Assembly (NCBI GenBank): GCA_017990865.1
Contig: JAGNNB010000120.1
Span: 1-8,490, forward strand
Length of the DNA stretch: 8,490 nucleotides
Reading direction: 5' to 3'
Source of the DNA: Lysobacteraceae bacterium
Lineage (GTDB): Bacteria > Pseudomonadota > Gammaproteobacteria > Xanthomonadales > Xanthomonadaceae
Below the pieces are notes generated by a model. That model was not told the DNA's origin and made no database searches. It saw only the letters and a program-made list of their open reading frames with translations. The translations under genes and the position numbers were made by a program. Below are positions 1-6,764 of this stretch, piece by piece (position 1 is the stretch's first letter; the number at the start of each line of letters is the position of its first letter).

Positions 1-1
1 G

Positions 2-2392
2 AAAAAATTCTGGGTGAAGCACGTGATGAGCCCGGCCTTGGTGCATTGGCTCGACAACGCGTTGGTCGGCGGTTGGGTGCGCGATGGCCGCGCGGTGATA
101 TCCGGCGATCTCGACGACTGGCCTTTCGTCGCGCGCGACGGCAAACCGGCGCGAGGCGTGTTCGATGCGCGCGCGACGCTGCGCGATATGCGTGTGAAAT
201 TCCACGACGATTGGCCCGCGACGTCCGACATGGATGCGGACATCGCCTTCATCGGCAACGGCTTCCACGTCGCCGGCAAAGCGCAGTTATTGGAGGTCGG
301 CATCCGCGAGTTCAGCTCCGGCATGGAGGACTTCGGGCACAGCGATTTGACCGTCGACGCCGCCGCCGACGCCGATGCGACGAAGCTGCTGGCGCTGATG
401 AAACAAAGCCCGCTGCAGCGCGAACACGGCGAGACCATGGCCAAGCTCGGCGCCGCGGGTCCGGCGAGCGTCGAATTCTCGCTGCGTCTGCCGGCGCATA
501 CGAAGGACGCGCCGCCGAAGATCGCCGGGCAGGTCGCGCTGCGCGGCGTACGGCTCAGCGAATCGGAATGGAAACTCGCGTTCGCGAAAGTGACCGGCAT
601 CGCCCGCTACGATCGCGATGGTTTCACTGCGAACGGTTTGAACGCGGTGTACGACCAACAACAGAGCCGACTGTCGTTGCGTGCGGGACCGGGCCATGTG
701 CGCGAGCGTCGCAACGGTTTCGAGGCCGAACTCGAAGCGACGATGACCAGCGACGATCTGCTAGATCGCAGCGCGGATATGGCGTGGCTGAAGCCCTACG
801 CCAAGGGACGTTCGCGTTGGACGGCGGGCATCGCGATTCCGACGACGGCGACGAAGCCGGCCGCGAAATCGACCGCAAAGCCCGGCGCAAAACCCACCGG
901 AAAATCGCCGACGGCGATCAGCCGCCTGCAGTTGCGTTCGGATTTGATCGGTACCGCATTGACCCTGCCCGCGCCGATGGACAAAGCCGCGGGAACGACG
1001 CTGCCGACCACGATCGATCTGGATTTGCCGATCGGCAAGGGCGAAATCGCGGTCGCGTTCGCGCAGCGGTTGGCGCTGCGCGCGAAGCACACGCAGGGCA
1101 AGCTCGGGATTCGCGCGCAATTCGGCACCGATCGCGTGCAGGAAGCGCCGCCGCCCTCCGGCTTGGTGCTGACCGGACGCGGCGGCACCGTGGACGCGAT
1201 CGATTGGGTGACGTTGCTGCGCGGTGGCGGCAACGCGGGCGGCGAGGCGTTGCCGCTGCGCCGCGTGGACGTGTCGGTCGAACGCTTGCGTCTGCTCGGC
1301 GGCGTCTTTCCCGAAACCCGCCTGCAAGTGGTGCCCACGACCGGCGGTTTGGCGGTGCAACTGGACGGCGCCGGCTTGGCCGGCAGCGTGATCGTGCCCG
1401 ACGCCGACGGCGCCGCGATCGCCGGCCGTTTGCAGCGCCTGCATTGGCGCAGCGCCGGATCCTTCGGCAAAGCGGACGCGGCGATCGCATCGCCCGCCGC
1501 CGCAGCGCCCGCCGCGCGCGACGACGAGATCGATCCCGCCCGCGTGCCGCCGCTGACGCTGAAAATCGACGATCTGCGAGTGATGAACGCTGCCTTCGGC
1601 GAGACCCAATTCCGTTCGCGCCCGACCGCGACCGGTATGGAGATCGCACAATTGCAGGCGCGCGCGCCGAAACGCCGCATCGATGTGACCGGCGAGTGGA
1701 GCGGCCGCGGTGCGGCGGCGCGCACGCGCTTGTCGGCGACGGCCGCCAGCGAGGATTTCGGCGCGTTGCTCGACGAACTCGGCGCGGGCGGACGTGTCGG
1801 CGGCGGCAAAGGCAGCATGCGCTTCGATGCGTCCTGGGCCGGCAGTCCGATGGCGTTCAGACCCGGCGGATTGGAAGGCACGCTGAAGATCGATATCAAG
1901 GACGGGCGTTTGGTCGAAGTGGAACCCGGCGGCACCGGTCGCGTGCTGGGGCTGTTGAGTCTGGCTCAACTGCCGCGGCGCTTGATGCTGGATTTCCGCG
2001 ATTTCTTCAATAAAGGCTTCGCGTTCAACAAATTCGGCGGCACTGTGCGCTTCGATGGCGGCATGGCGCGCAGCGACGACATGACCATCGACGGCTCGTC
2101 GGCGCAAATCAATATCCGCGGCGCCGCCGATCTGCGCGCGCAAACCTTCGACCAGACCATCGAAGTGTTGCCGAAGGCCGGCAATCTGCTGACCGCGGTG
2201 GGCGCGATCGCGGGCGGCCCGGTGGGCGCGGCGGTCGGCGCGGTGGCGAATGCGGTGCTGCAGAAACCCATCGGGCAGATGACGGCGAAGAATTATCGCG
2301 TCACCGGCCCCTGGAAAGACCCGAAAGTCGAAGTCGTCGAGCGGCCTCCGGCATCGAAGCCCGCGCGCTCGGCGAAACCGACCTCGGGTTGA
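2..2392 (+). CDS. yhdP: YhdP-family AsmA-like envelope protein, C-terminal part (5' end outside window)
   Basis: The frame is open from the left edge (visible start KKFWVKHVMS) to TGA at 2390-2392, giving 796 visible residues. The GTG at 14 is internal, because coding continues upstream of it. E. coli YhdP is about 1266 residues, so roughly 450 N-terminal residues, including the membrane anchor, should lie to the left. The visible part looks like the DUF3971/AsmA-like repeating beta region, and its end is typical of YhdP: GTVRFDGGMARSDDMTIDG from about visible residue 679, then a Gly/Ala-rich stretch (about 728-760), then QKPIGQMTAKNYRVTGPWKDP. In E. coli, YhdP works with TamB and YdbH in moving phospholipids between inner and outer membrane; that role is inferred here from family. 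Two low-complexity linkers, Lys/Pro/Ala-rich (about 284-304) and Ala-rich (about 494-510), look lineage-specific. It lies 169 bp upstream of tldD on the same strand, as in E. coli. Confidence 0.93.
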   Translation, partial: KKFWVKHVMSPALVHWLDNALVGGWVRDGRAVISGDLDDWPFVARDGKPARGVFDARATLRDMRVKFHDDWPATSDMDADIAFIGNGFHVAGKAQLLEVGIREFSSGMEDFGHSDLTVDAAADADATKLLALMKQSPLQREHGETMAKLGAAGPASVEFSLRLPAHTKDAPPKIAGQVALRGVRLSESEWKLAFAKVTGIARYDRDGFTANGLNAVYDQQQSRLSLRAGPGHVRERRNGFEAELEATMTSDDLLDRSADMAWLKPYAKGRSRWTAGIAIPTTATKPAAKSTAKPGAKPTGKSPTAISRLQLRSDLIGTALTLPAPMDKAAGTTLPTTIDLDLPIGKGEIAVAFAQRLALRAKHTQGKLGIRAQFGTDRVQEAPPPSGLVLTGRGGTVDAIDWVTLLRGGGNAGGEALPLRRVDVSVERLRLLGGVFPETRLQVVPTTGGLAVQLDGAGLAGSVIVPDADGAAIAGRLQRLHWRSAGSFGKADAAIASPAAAAPAARDDEIDPARVPPLTLKIDDLRVMNAAFGETQFRSRPTATGMEIAQLQARAPKRRIDVTGEWSGRGAAARTRLSATAASEDFGALLDELGAGGRVGGGKGSMRFDASWAGSPMAFRPGGLEGTLKIDIKDGRLVEVEPGGTGRVLGLLSLAQLPRRLMLDFRDFFNKGFAFNKFGGTVRFDGGMARSDDMTIDGSSAQINIRGAADLRAQTFDQTIEVLPKAGNLLTAVGAIAGGPVGAAVGAVANAVLQKPIGQMTAKNYRVTGPWKDPKVEVVERPPASKPARSAKPTSG

Positions 2393-2525
2393 TTCCGCGC
2401 CGCATCGCCTCCATGCCTGTCTTCGCACATCCGTTTGCGCCGTCGTCGCTTCGCGTCCTTCGCACGCCGCGCCCCGCCGATATTCGCGGCTTCGATGCGC
2501 GCGATGCCGCGCGAAGCGGCGACCT

Positions 2526-2551
2526 CCCGTTTTTCATCCCCGTTTTTCATC
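2526..2551. repeat. Perfect 13-bp tandem duplication in the tldD leader
   Basis: The 13-mer CCCGTTTTTCATC occurs twice head to tail (2526-2538 and 2539-2551). The second copy ends 10 bases before the tldD ATG, and a minimal GGA Shine-Dalgarno (2552-2554) follows directly. The T5 tracts stand out in this GC-rich sequence. It may be a slippage duplication or a leader element; nothing seen here decides between them. Confidence 0.85.
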
Positions 2552-2561
2552 GGATACGTTC

Positions 2562-4019
2562 ATGACCTCGATGCTGCACCTCGCCGAAGCGCGATTGCTC
2601 GTTCCCGCCGGTCTCGATACCGCGGCGCTGGATCGCGGTTTCGCGGCGCTGCTGGGGCCGGGCGTCGATTTCGGCGATCTGTATTTCCAGCACACGCGAC
2701 GCGAGAGTTGGACGGTCGAAGACGGCATCGTCAAGGACGGCTCGCATTCCATCGACGAAGGCGTCGGCGTGCGCGCGGTGTCCGGCGAGAAGACCGGGTT
2801 CGCATATTCCGACGAAATCAACGCCGACGCGTTGCTCGCCGCCGCGCATTCGGCGCGGGCGATCTCGAAAGGCGCGGCCGAACACAGCGTCGATCCGCGC
2901 GGCGCGTTGGTGCGCGCAACCGGCCGCGCGACGCCGCTGTACGCCGGCGCCGATCCCATCGATGCTTATCCGCATGCGGATAAATTGGAGCAGATGCGCC
3001 GCGTCGATCGCCTGCTGCGCGCCGCCGATCCGCGCGTGCGCCAGGTCGTGGTGACGCTGGTCGCGACGGCCGACACCATCCTCGTCGCGCGCAGCGACGG
3101 TGTGCTGGCCGGCGACGTACGCCCATTGGTGCGCATGAACGTGCAAGTGCTGGTCGAACACGACGGTCGTCGCGAATCCGCCACCGCGGGTTTCGGCGGT
3201 CGTTACGACTACGAAACGCTGTTCGCCGACGGCAAGCCGGAGCGGTTCGCGCGCGAAGCCTTGCGCCAAGCGTTGGTGAATCTGGAGGCCATCGACGCGC
3301 CCGCGGGCGTGATGCCGGTGGTGCTGGGCAGCGGTTGGCCGGGCGTGTTGCTGCACGAAGCGGTGGGCCACGGCCTGGAGGGCGATTTCAATCGCAAAGG
3401 CACCTCGACCTACAGCGGTCGCATCGGTCAACGCGTCGCCGCGCCGGGCGTGACCATCGTCGACGACGGCACGCTCGAAGGCCGCCGCGGTTCGCTCAAC
3501 ATCGACGACGAGGGCACGCCCACCGCTTGCACCACGCTGATCGAAGACGGCGTGCTGGTCGGTTACATGCAGGACACCCACAACGCGCGTTTGATGGGCA
3601 TGGCGCCCACCGGCAACGGTCGCCGCGAATCCTTCGCGCACCGGCCGATGCCGCGCATGACCAACACCTACATGCGCGCCGGCCAGGATGCGCCCGAGGA
3701 CATGATCCGTTCGGTGAAGAAAGGCCTGTACGCGGTGAATTTCGGCGGCGGCCAAGTCGATATCACCACCGGCAAATACGTGTTTTCGGCGACCGAAGCG
3801 TATTTGATCGAAGACGGCAAAATCACCGCGCCGGTGAAAGGCGCGACCCTGATCGGCGACGGCCCGGAAACCATGCAGCGCGTGCGCATGGTCGGTCACG
3901 ATCTCGCGCTCGATGACGGCGTCGGCACCTGCGGCAAAGACGGCCAAAGCGTGCCGGTCGGCGTGGGGCAACCGTCGTTGTTGATCGATCAACTCACGGT
4001 GGGTGGGACGCGGGCGTGA
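2562..4019 (+). CDS. tldD: Metalloprotease TldD, catalytic subunit of TldD/TldE
   Basis: A 485-residue protein, close to the 481 of E. coli TldD. TldD forms a heterodimer with TldE (PmbA). The complex removes the leader peptide during microcin B17 maturation and degrades unfolded peptides such as the CcdA antitoxin, in the cytoplasm. Only TldD carries the metal site. Here the HExxxH motif reads HEAVGH (His265, Glu266, His270) and is followed by GLEGDFNRKGTSTYSG. The conserved Cys457 in GTCGKDGQSVPVG matches the expected additional metal ligand. The start ATG at 2562 gives the normal family N-terminus; its ribosome site is weak (GGA at 2552-2554, spacer 7). No frameshift or missing motif is seen. 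It may be co-transcribed with yhdP, although the 169-bp gap leaves room for its own promoter. It converges with darP across a repeat-filled gap. No locally encoded peptide substrate was found. Confidence 0.98.
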   Translation: MTSMLHLAEARLLVPAGLDTAALDRGFAALLGPGVDFGDLYFQHTRRESWTVEDGIVKDGSHSIDEGVGVRAVSGEKTGFAYSDEINADALLAAAHSARAISKGAAEHSVDPRGALVRATGRATPLYAGADPIDAYPHADKLEQMRRVDRLLRAADPRVRQVVVTLVATADTILVARSDGVLAGDVRPLVRMNVQVLVEHDGRRESATAGFGGRYDYETLFADGKPERFAREALRQALVNLEAIDAPAGVMPVVLGSGWPGVLLHEAVGHGLEGDFNRKGTSTYSGRIGQRVAAPGVTIVDDGTLEGRRGSLNIDDEGTPTACTTLIEDGVLVGYMQDTHNARLMGMAPTGNGRRESFAHRPMPRMTNTYMRAGQDAPEDMIRSVKKGLYAVNFGGGQVDITTGKYVFSATEAYLIEDGKITAPVKGATLIGDGPETMQRVRMVGHDLALDDGVGTCGKDGQSVPVGVGQPSLLIDQLTVGGTRA

Positions 4020-4026
4020 TGAGGCC

Positions 4027-4054
4027 GGGAATCGGGAATGGGGAATGGGGAATC
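4027..4054 (+). repeat. GGGAATS heptamer tract, left copy (4 units)
   Basis: Four head-to-tail 7-bp units GGGAATC, GGGAATG, GGGAATG, GGGAATC start 8 bases after the tldD stop codon. Such GGGAATS strings are, from my knowledge of the group, common between genes in Xanthomonas and Lysobacter genomes. Read against the reverse complement of 4214-4241, 25 of 28 positions agree, so the two tracts form an inverted pair with 159 bases between them. Confidence 0.9.
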
Positions 4055-4061
4055 GTGGAAA

Positions 4062-4122
4062 CCCGTAGAGCGGAGCGCAGCTCCGCTACATCGGTCAGCG
4101 GAGCTGCGCTCCGCTCTACGGG
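4062..4122. repeat. REP doublet (REPIN-like): 26-bp perfect inverted repeat with 9-nt loop
   Basis: Arm 4062-4087 and arm 4097-4122 are exact reverse complements over 26 bases, separated by ACATCGGTC (4088-4096). Each arm is a REP unit: a GTAG head (4065-4068 on +; CTAC at 4116-4119 for the minus-strand unit) followed by its own small palindrome AGCGGAGC / GCA / GCTCCGCT. A GTAG head next to a hairpin is the hallmark of REP elements moved by RAYT (TnpA-REP) transposases, as in the SMAG repeats of Stenotrophomonas. Beyond an A-A mismatch the stem continues for a few pairs, leaving GGAAA on the left and ATTTC on the right. The structure lies between the convergent 3' ends of tldD and darP and could end or protect both transcripts (inference). 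Confidence 0.92.
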
Positions 4123-4132
4123 ATTTCAGGCA

Positions 4133-4160
4133 AGCGGAGTTGCGCCCCGCTCTACGCGGG
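4133..4160 (-). repeat. Third, diverged REP unit
   Basis: Positions 4133-4151 plus CTAC at 4152-4155 repeat the right-hand unit of the neighbouring doublet, in the same orientation, with two substitutions (AGCGGAGT and CCCCGCT replace AGCGGAGC and CTCCGCT). Most of the hairpin is kept: one change becomes a G-U pair and the other opens the pair next to the loop. It starts 13 bases after the CTAC of the second unit, so the cluster contains one inverted pair plus one tandem copy. Confidence 0.85.
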
Positions 4161-4180
4161 GCCGTTCGGATCGGCGTCGT

Positions 4181-4759
4181 TCAATCTTCGCCTTCTTGGT
4201 CGAGCGGGCCTTCGATTCCCGATTCCCCATTCTCCATTCCCGGCTCTTGCAGCAACTCGCGCAATTCCCGGAACAACTCGCGATATGCGTGCGGCGGTTT
4301 GTTCTTCAGTCGCTCTTCGTGCGCATTGCGCGCGAGTTGGCGCAGATGTTGGCGGTCGGCCTGCGGAAAGGCGACCAGCAATTCGCCCAGCGCCGCATCG
4401 CCCTCGCCGATCAGCCGGTCGCGCCAATGCTCGGCGCGATGCAGCATCGCCGCTTCTTCGCGCGCGGCGTGGCCGTTGGCGTCCATCGCATCGCGAATCG
4501 CTTCCAGCGTCTCGTCGTCTTCCCGCCGCATCTGTTTCGCCAGAAACTGCAATTGCCGTTTGTGCGCGACGTGCGACGTGATGCGCCGGGTCTCGTCGAT
4601 GTGCGTGATCAAGCGCTCGGGCACGGGCAGGCGCGCGACCTGGGTCGGCGTCATCTCCGACAATCGCCGCGCCAATTCCAGCACTTCCAACGCCTCGCGG
4701 CGCTGTTGGCTGCGGCTGGGCGACAGAAATTCGCCGCTGTCGGGGTTTTTGCCTCTCAT
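4181..4759 (-). CDS. darP: DarP (YjgA), ribosome-associated 50S assembly factor
   Basis: A 192-residue minus-strand protein from ATG at 4757-4759 to TGA at 4181-4183. The frame is open further upstream, but that part only mirrors pmbA; the chosen start gives the N-terminus I expect for Xanthomonadaceae YjgA (MRGKN, then [16 protein letters not shown]). The conserved helical core is clear: [28 protein letters not shown] (about 54-81), [11 protein letters not shown] (106-116), [16 protein letters not shown] (131-146) and [18 protein letters not shown] (153-170). DarP binds late 50S precursors and helps the peptidyl transferase region mature (known from E. coli). The E. coli protein is 183 residues with an acidic N-terminal stretch that is missing here. 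The last ~20 residues ([14 protein letters not shown] to the end) lie beyond the family core; residues 174-182 are encoded by a GGGAATS repeat tract. It is divergent from pmbA, as in E. coli. Confidence 0.96.
   Translation of the reverse strand: MRGKNPDSGEFLSPSRSQQRREALEVLELARRLSEMTPTQVARLPVPERLITHIDETRRITSHVAHKRQLQFLAKQMRREDDETLEAIRDAMDANGHAAREEAAMLHRAEHWRDRLIGEGDAALGELLVAFPQADRQHLRQLARNAHEERLKNKPPHAYRELFRELRELLQEPGMENGESGIEGPLDQEGED
4214..4241 (-). repeat. GGGAATS heptamer tract, right copy, inside the 3' end of darP
   Basis: On the minus strand four units read GGGAATG, GAGAATG, GGGAATC, GGGAATC. The darP frame passes through them and gives GMENGESGI (residues 174-182). The tract is the inverted counterpart of 4027-4054 (25 of 28 positions). 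Seven-base units in a coding frame mean that any gain or loss of one unit would shift the frame of the last ~10 codons. Confidence 0.88.
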
Positions 4760-4817
4760 CGTCGGACCGCTACGTGTAGTGACCTGAGCACATCGCTCGC
4801 TCGAACAGGATAAAGCA
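4760..4817. promoter_or_regulatory. Divergent darP/pmbA intergenic region with pmbA ribosome site
   Basis: These 58 bases must hold the start signals of both divergent genes, unless promoters lie inside the coding regions. For pmbA a good Shine-Dalgarno AGGA (4807-4810) sits 7 bases before the TTG. A near-palindrome CTACGTGTAG lies at 4770-4779. I cannot identify -35/-10 boxes with confidence in either direction, and the darP ribosome site is weak. Confidence 0.4.
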
Positions 4818-6206
4818 TTGAACGCGACCTCTCTCGATCCGACGTCGAACCTCGCCGACGACAGCCAAGCGCGGCTGGCGCGCCTGACCGCGCTGTCGCA
4901 GCGGCTGCTCGATCGCGCCAAAACGCTCGGCGCCACCCAGGCCGAAGTCGAATGCGGCGAAGACCGCGGGTTCAACGTGGGCGTGCGCATGGGCGAGGTG
5001 GAAACCGTCGAATCCAATCGCGACCGCAGCGTCTCGGTCACAGTGTATTTCGGCCAGCGCAAGGGCAGCGCCAGCACCGCGGACCTGCGCGACGAAAGCC
5101 TGGAAGCGACGCTGGCGCAAGCGTGCTTGATCGCTCGCCATACCGAAGACGACCCCGCGGCCGGCCTGGCCGACGCCGACCGCATGGCCCGGCCTGGCCC
5201 CGACGGGCGTTGGCCGGATTTCGACCTCTGGCACCCTTGGGCGATCGACCCCGATCGCGCGCTCGATCTGGCGATGGCCTGCGAGACGGCCGGCCGCGAT
5301 CTCGACCCGCGCATCGCCAATTCCGACGGCGCCTCGGTGTCCACCGGCGAGTCGATCGATGTTTACGCCAATTCGCACGGCTTCGTCGGCGCCGAGCGCG
5401 ACACCCAGCACAGCATCAGTTGCAGCCTGATCGCCGGGCAGGGCGATCGGATGCAATCGCAGTACTGGTACAGCCTGGGCGTCTGCGCCGACGACCTGGA
5501 AGCGCCCGAAGCCATCGGCCGCAAAGCCGCCGAGCGCACGCTCGCCCGGTTGGATCCGCGGTCGCTGCCGACCGCCGAAATGCCGGTGATCTTCCACACC
5601 GAAGTTGCCCACAGCCTGGTCGTGGCGTTGGTGAACGCGGTGTCCGGCAGCGCGCTGTATCGCCGCGCGAGTTTTCTGTTGGACAGTGTCGGCACGCGGA
5701 TCCTGCCGTCGTGGTGCGCGATGACGGAGCGGCCGTTCCTGCGTCGCGGTCTGCGCTCCACGGCCTACGATGCCGAGGGTGTGGCGACATCCGAATCGAG
5801 CCTCGTCGAAGACGGCGTGCTGCAGAGCTACGTGCTGGGCAGCTATTCGGCGCGCAAGCTGGGCCTGCGCAGCACCGGCAATTCCGGCGGCGTATTCAAC
5901 CTGGAAGTCGCCCCCAACGCGGGCGACCTCAAAGACCTCATCCGCGGCATGGGCGACGGCCTGCTGATCACCGAACTGATGGGGCAGGGCGTGAACACGG
6001 TGACCGGCGATTATTCGCGCGGCGCGGCCGGTTTCAAGATCGAGGGCGGCGAGATCGCCTATCCGGTCGACGGCATCACCATCGCCGGCAATCTGCGGCG
6101 GATGTTCCAAGCCATCGAGGCGGTCGGCAGCGACCGCGACCCGCGCGCCTCGATCCGTTGCGGCTCGATCCTGATCGGCGGCATGACCGTCGCGGGCGCC
6201 GATTGA
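4818..6206 (+). CDS. pmbA: TldE (PmbA), non-catalytic subunit of the TldD/TldE protease
   Basis: A 462-residue protein (E. coli 450). The start is TTG at 4818: AGGA lies 7 bases upstream, an in-frame TGA lies at 4785-4787, and the first in-frame ATG is about 58 codons in, inside conserved sequence. TldE pairs with TldD; it lacks the metal site and shapes the substrate chamber. Family landmarks: [16 protein letters not shown] near the N-terminus, [15 protein letters not shown] mid-protein, [58 protein letters not shown] (from Glu386) and the C-terminal [13 protein letters not shown] (Cys448). Where TldD has HEAVGH, this protein has HTEVAH (His260-His265), which is not a zinc-binding HExxxH. 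It is separated from tldD only by the oppositely oriented darP, so both subunits are encoded in one locus but not in one operon. Confidence 0.98.
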   Translation: MNATSLDPTSNLADDSQARLARLTALSQRLLDRAKTLGATQAEVECGEDRGFNVGVRMGEVETVESNRDRSVSVTVYFGQRKGSASTADLRDESLEATLAQACLIARHTEDDPAAGLADADRMARPGPDGRWPDFDLWHPWAIDPDRALDLAMACETAGRDLDPRIANSDGASVSTGESIDVYANSHGFVGAERDTQHSISCSLIAGQGDRMQSQYWYSLGVCADDLEAPEAIGRKAAERTLARLDPRSLPTAEMPVIFHTEVAHSLVVALVNAVSGSALYRRASFLLDSVGTRILPSWCAMTERPFLRRGLRSTAYDAEGVATSESSLVEDGVLQSYVLGSYSARKLGLRSTGNSGGVFNLEVAPNAGDLKDLIRGMGDGLLITELMGQGVNTVTGDYSRGAAGFKIEGGEIAYPVDGITIAGNLRRMFQAIEAVGSDRDPRASIRCGSILIGGMTVAGAD

Positions 6207-6209
6207 CGT

Positions 6210-6215
6210 TATGAT
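6210..6215 (+). promoter_or_regulatory. Possible -10 box for the DUF4870 gene
   Basis: TATGAT at 6210-6215 matches the sigma-70 -10 consensus at five of six positions and starts 4 bases after the pmbA stop, in an AT-poor gap of 64 bases. No good -35 hexamer is seen at 16-18 bases upstream (that position lies in the GC-rich pmbA end), so the call is tentative. Confidence 0.3.
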
Positions 6216-6270
6216 CCCAGAAGCGCCGCGCCTCGCCGCGGTACCGCGACCTCCCACCTGAGAATCTTCG

Positions 6271-6648
6271 ATGAACGACCAAATGCCTGCCGGCCAGCCC
6301 TCGGGCGAGCTGTCCTCCGACGAAAAGAACATGGCCATGTTGGGCCATCTGTCCGCCCTGAGCGGCTTCCTCGTCCCCTTCGCCAACATCGTCGCGCCTT
6401 TGGTGGTCTGGCAGTTGAAGAAAGACACCATGCCGTTCGCCGCCGAACAGGCGAAAGAAGCGCTGAACTTCAATATCACCGTCGCGATCGCCGCCGTGAT
6501 CGCCGGCGTCCTGACCCTGGTGCTGATCGGCCTGATTCTGCTGCCGATCATCGGCATCGCCTGGTTGGTGTTCACCATCATCGCCGGTATCGCCGCCAGC
6601 AAGGGCGAGAACTACCGCTACCCGTTCGCGCTGCGCTTGGTGACCTAA
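6271..6648 (+). CDS. DUF4870 (Tic20-like) small membrane protein
   Basis: A 125-residue protein, ATG 6271 to TAA 6646-6648, with a modest GAGA ribosome site at 6260-6263. Family signature in order: SSDEKNMAMLGHLSALSGFLVPFANIVAPLVVWQLKKD (about 15-52), then PFAAEQAKEALNFNI (55-69), and at the end ENYRYPFALRL. Hydrophobic stretches at about 22-46, 69-91 and 92-110 suggest three membrane segments around a short charged loop, probably in the inner membrane. The family is widespread in bacteria and distantly related to Tic20; its function is not established. Length is normal for the family. It lies 64 bases after pmbA on the same strand and may be partly read through from it; a strong terminator lies 80 bases downstream. 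Nothing in the sequence ties it to TldD/TldE. Confidence 0.95.
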   Translation: MNDQMPAGQPSGELSSDEKNMAMLGHLSALSGFLVPFANIVAPLVVWQLKKDTMPFAAEQAKEALNFNITVAIAAVIAGVLTLVLIGLILLPIIGIAWLVFTIIAGIAASKGENYRYPFALRLVT

Positions 6649-6651
6649 GGA

Positions 6652-6721
6652 CTGTTGAAAAACAGCCTGTTGGCGCGGCCCAGGCGCCGCACGCTGGCAT
6701 CGGACGTTCGCGTTCGATGCC
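6652..6721 (+). other. Series of three hairpins downstream of the DUF4870 gene
   Basis: Three successive stem-loops precede the terminator. The first is CTGTT-GAAA-AACAG (6652-6665), 5 bp with a GAAA loop, starting 4 bases after the stop codon. The second is GGCGC / GCGCC (6672-6676 with 6684-6688), with a 7-nt loop. The third is an 11-bp stem (6696-6706 with 6711-6721, one G-U) closed by a TTCG loop. Stable GNRA- and UUCG-type loops suggest that the structure acts as RNA, for example as a 3' UTR or a small RNA, but no promoter is visible. A dispersed repeat is an equally good explanation. Confidence 0.45.
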
Positions 6722-6728
6722 CGACTCG

Positions 6729-6764
6729 ACACCCCGGCCGGCAACGGTCGGGGTGTTTCGTTTC
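6729..6764 (+). terminator. Rho-independent terminator after the DUF4870 gene
   Basis: A 12-bp stem (6729-6740 with 6745-6756, one G-U pair) is closed by a GCAA tetraloop (6741-6744). Its 3' arm ends in CGGGGTGT and runs into TTCGTTTC, a short interrupted T-rich tail. It should end transcription from pmbA/DUF4870 before the DUF1800 unit. The tail is weaker than ideal, but the GC-rich stem with a GNRA loop is convincing. Confidence 0.82.

Noticed and set aside
761..2428. Long minus-strand frame (555 codons) opposite yhdP
   Set aside because: Composition is Arg/Ala/His-rich, as expected from a mirror frame in GC-rich DNA, with no recognisable domain; the plus-strand YhdP similarity explains the region.
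2506..2534. Possible terminator after yhdP: GCCGC/GCGGC hairpin then T5
   Set aside because: The stem is only 5 bp and the T5 tract begins 10 bases after it, partly within a tandem duplication; too weak to call.
4016..4813. Two overlapping plus-strand frames across the repeat cluster and opposite darP
   Set aside because: They translate the REP and heptamer repeats and then the antisense of darP; composition is Arg/Ser-rich with no domain.
4760..5344. N-terminal extension of darP to an upstream start at 5344
   Set aside because: The extra 195 codons lie wholly opposite the well-conserved pmbA gene and have no DarP similarity; the ATG at 4759 gives the expected N-terminus.
4770..6602. Long minus-strand frame opposite pmbA and the DUF4870 gene
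   Set aside because: Low-complexity mirror-frame composition and full overlap with two well-identified plus-strand genes.
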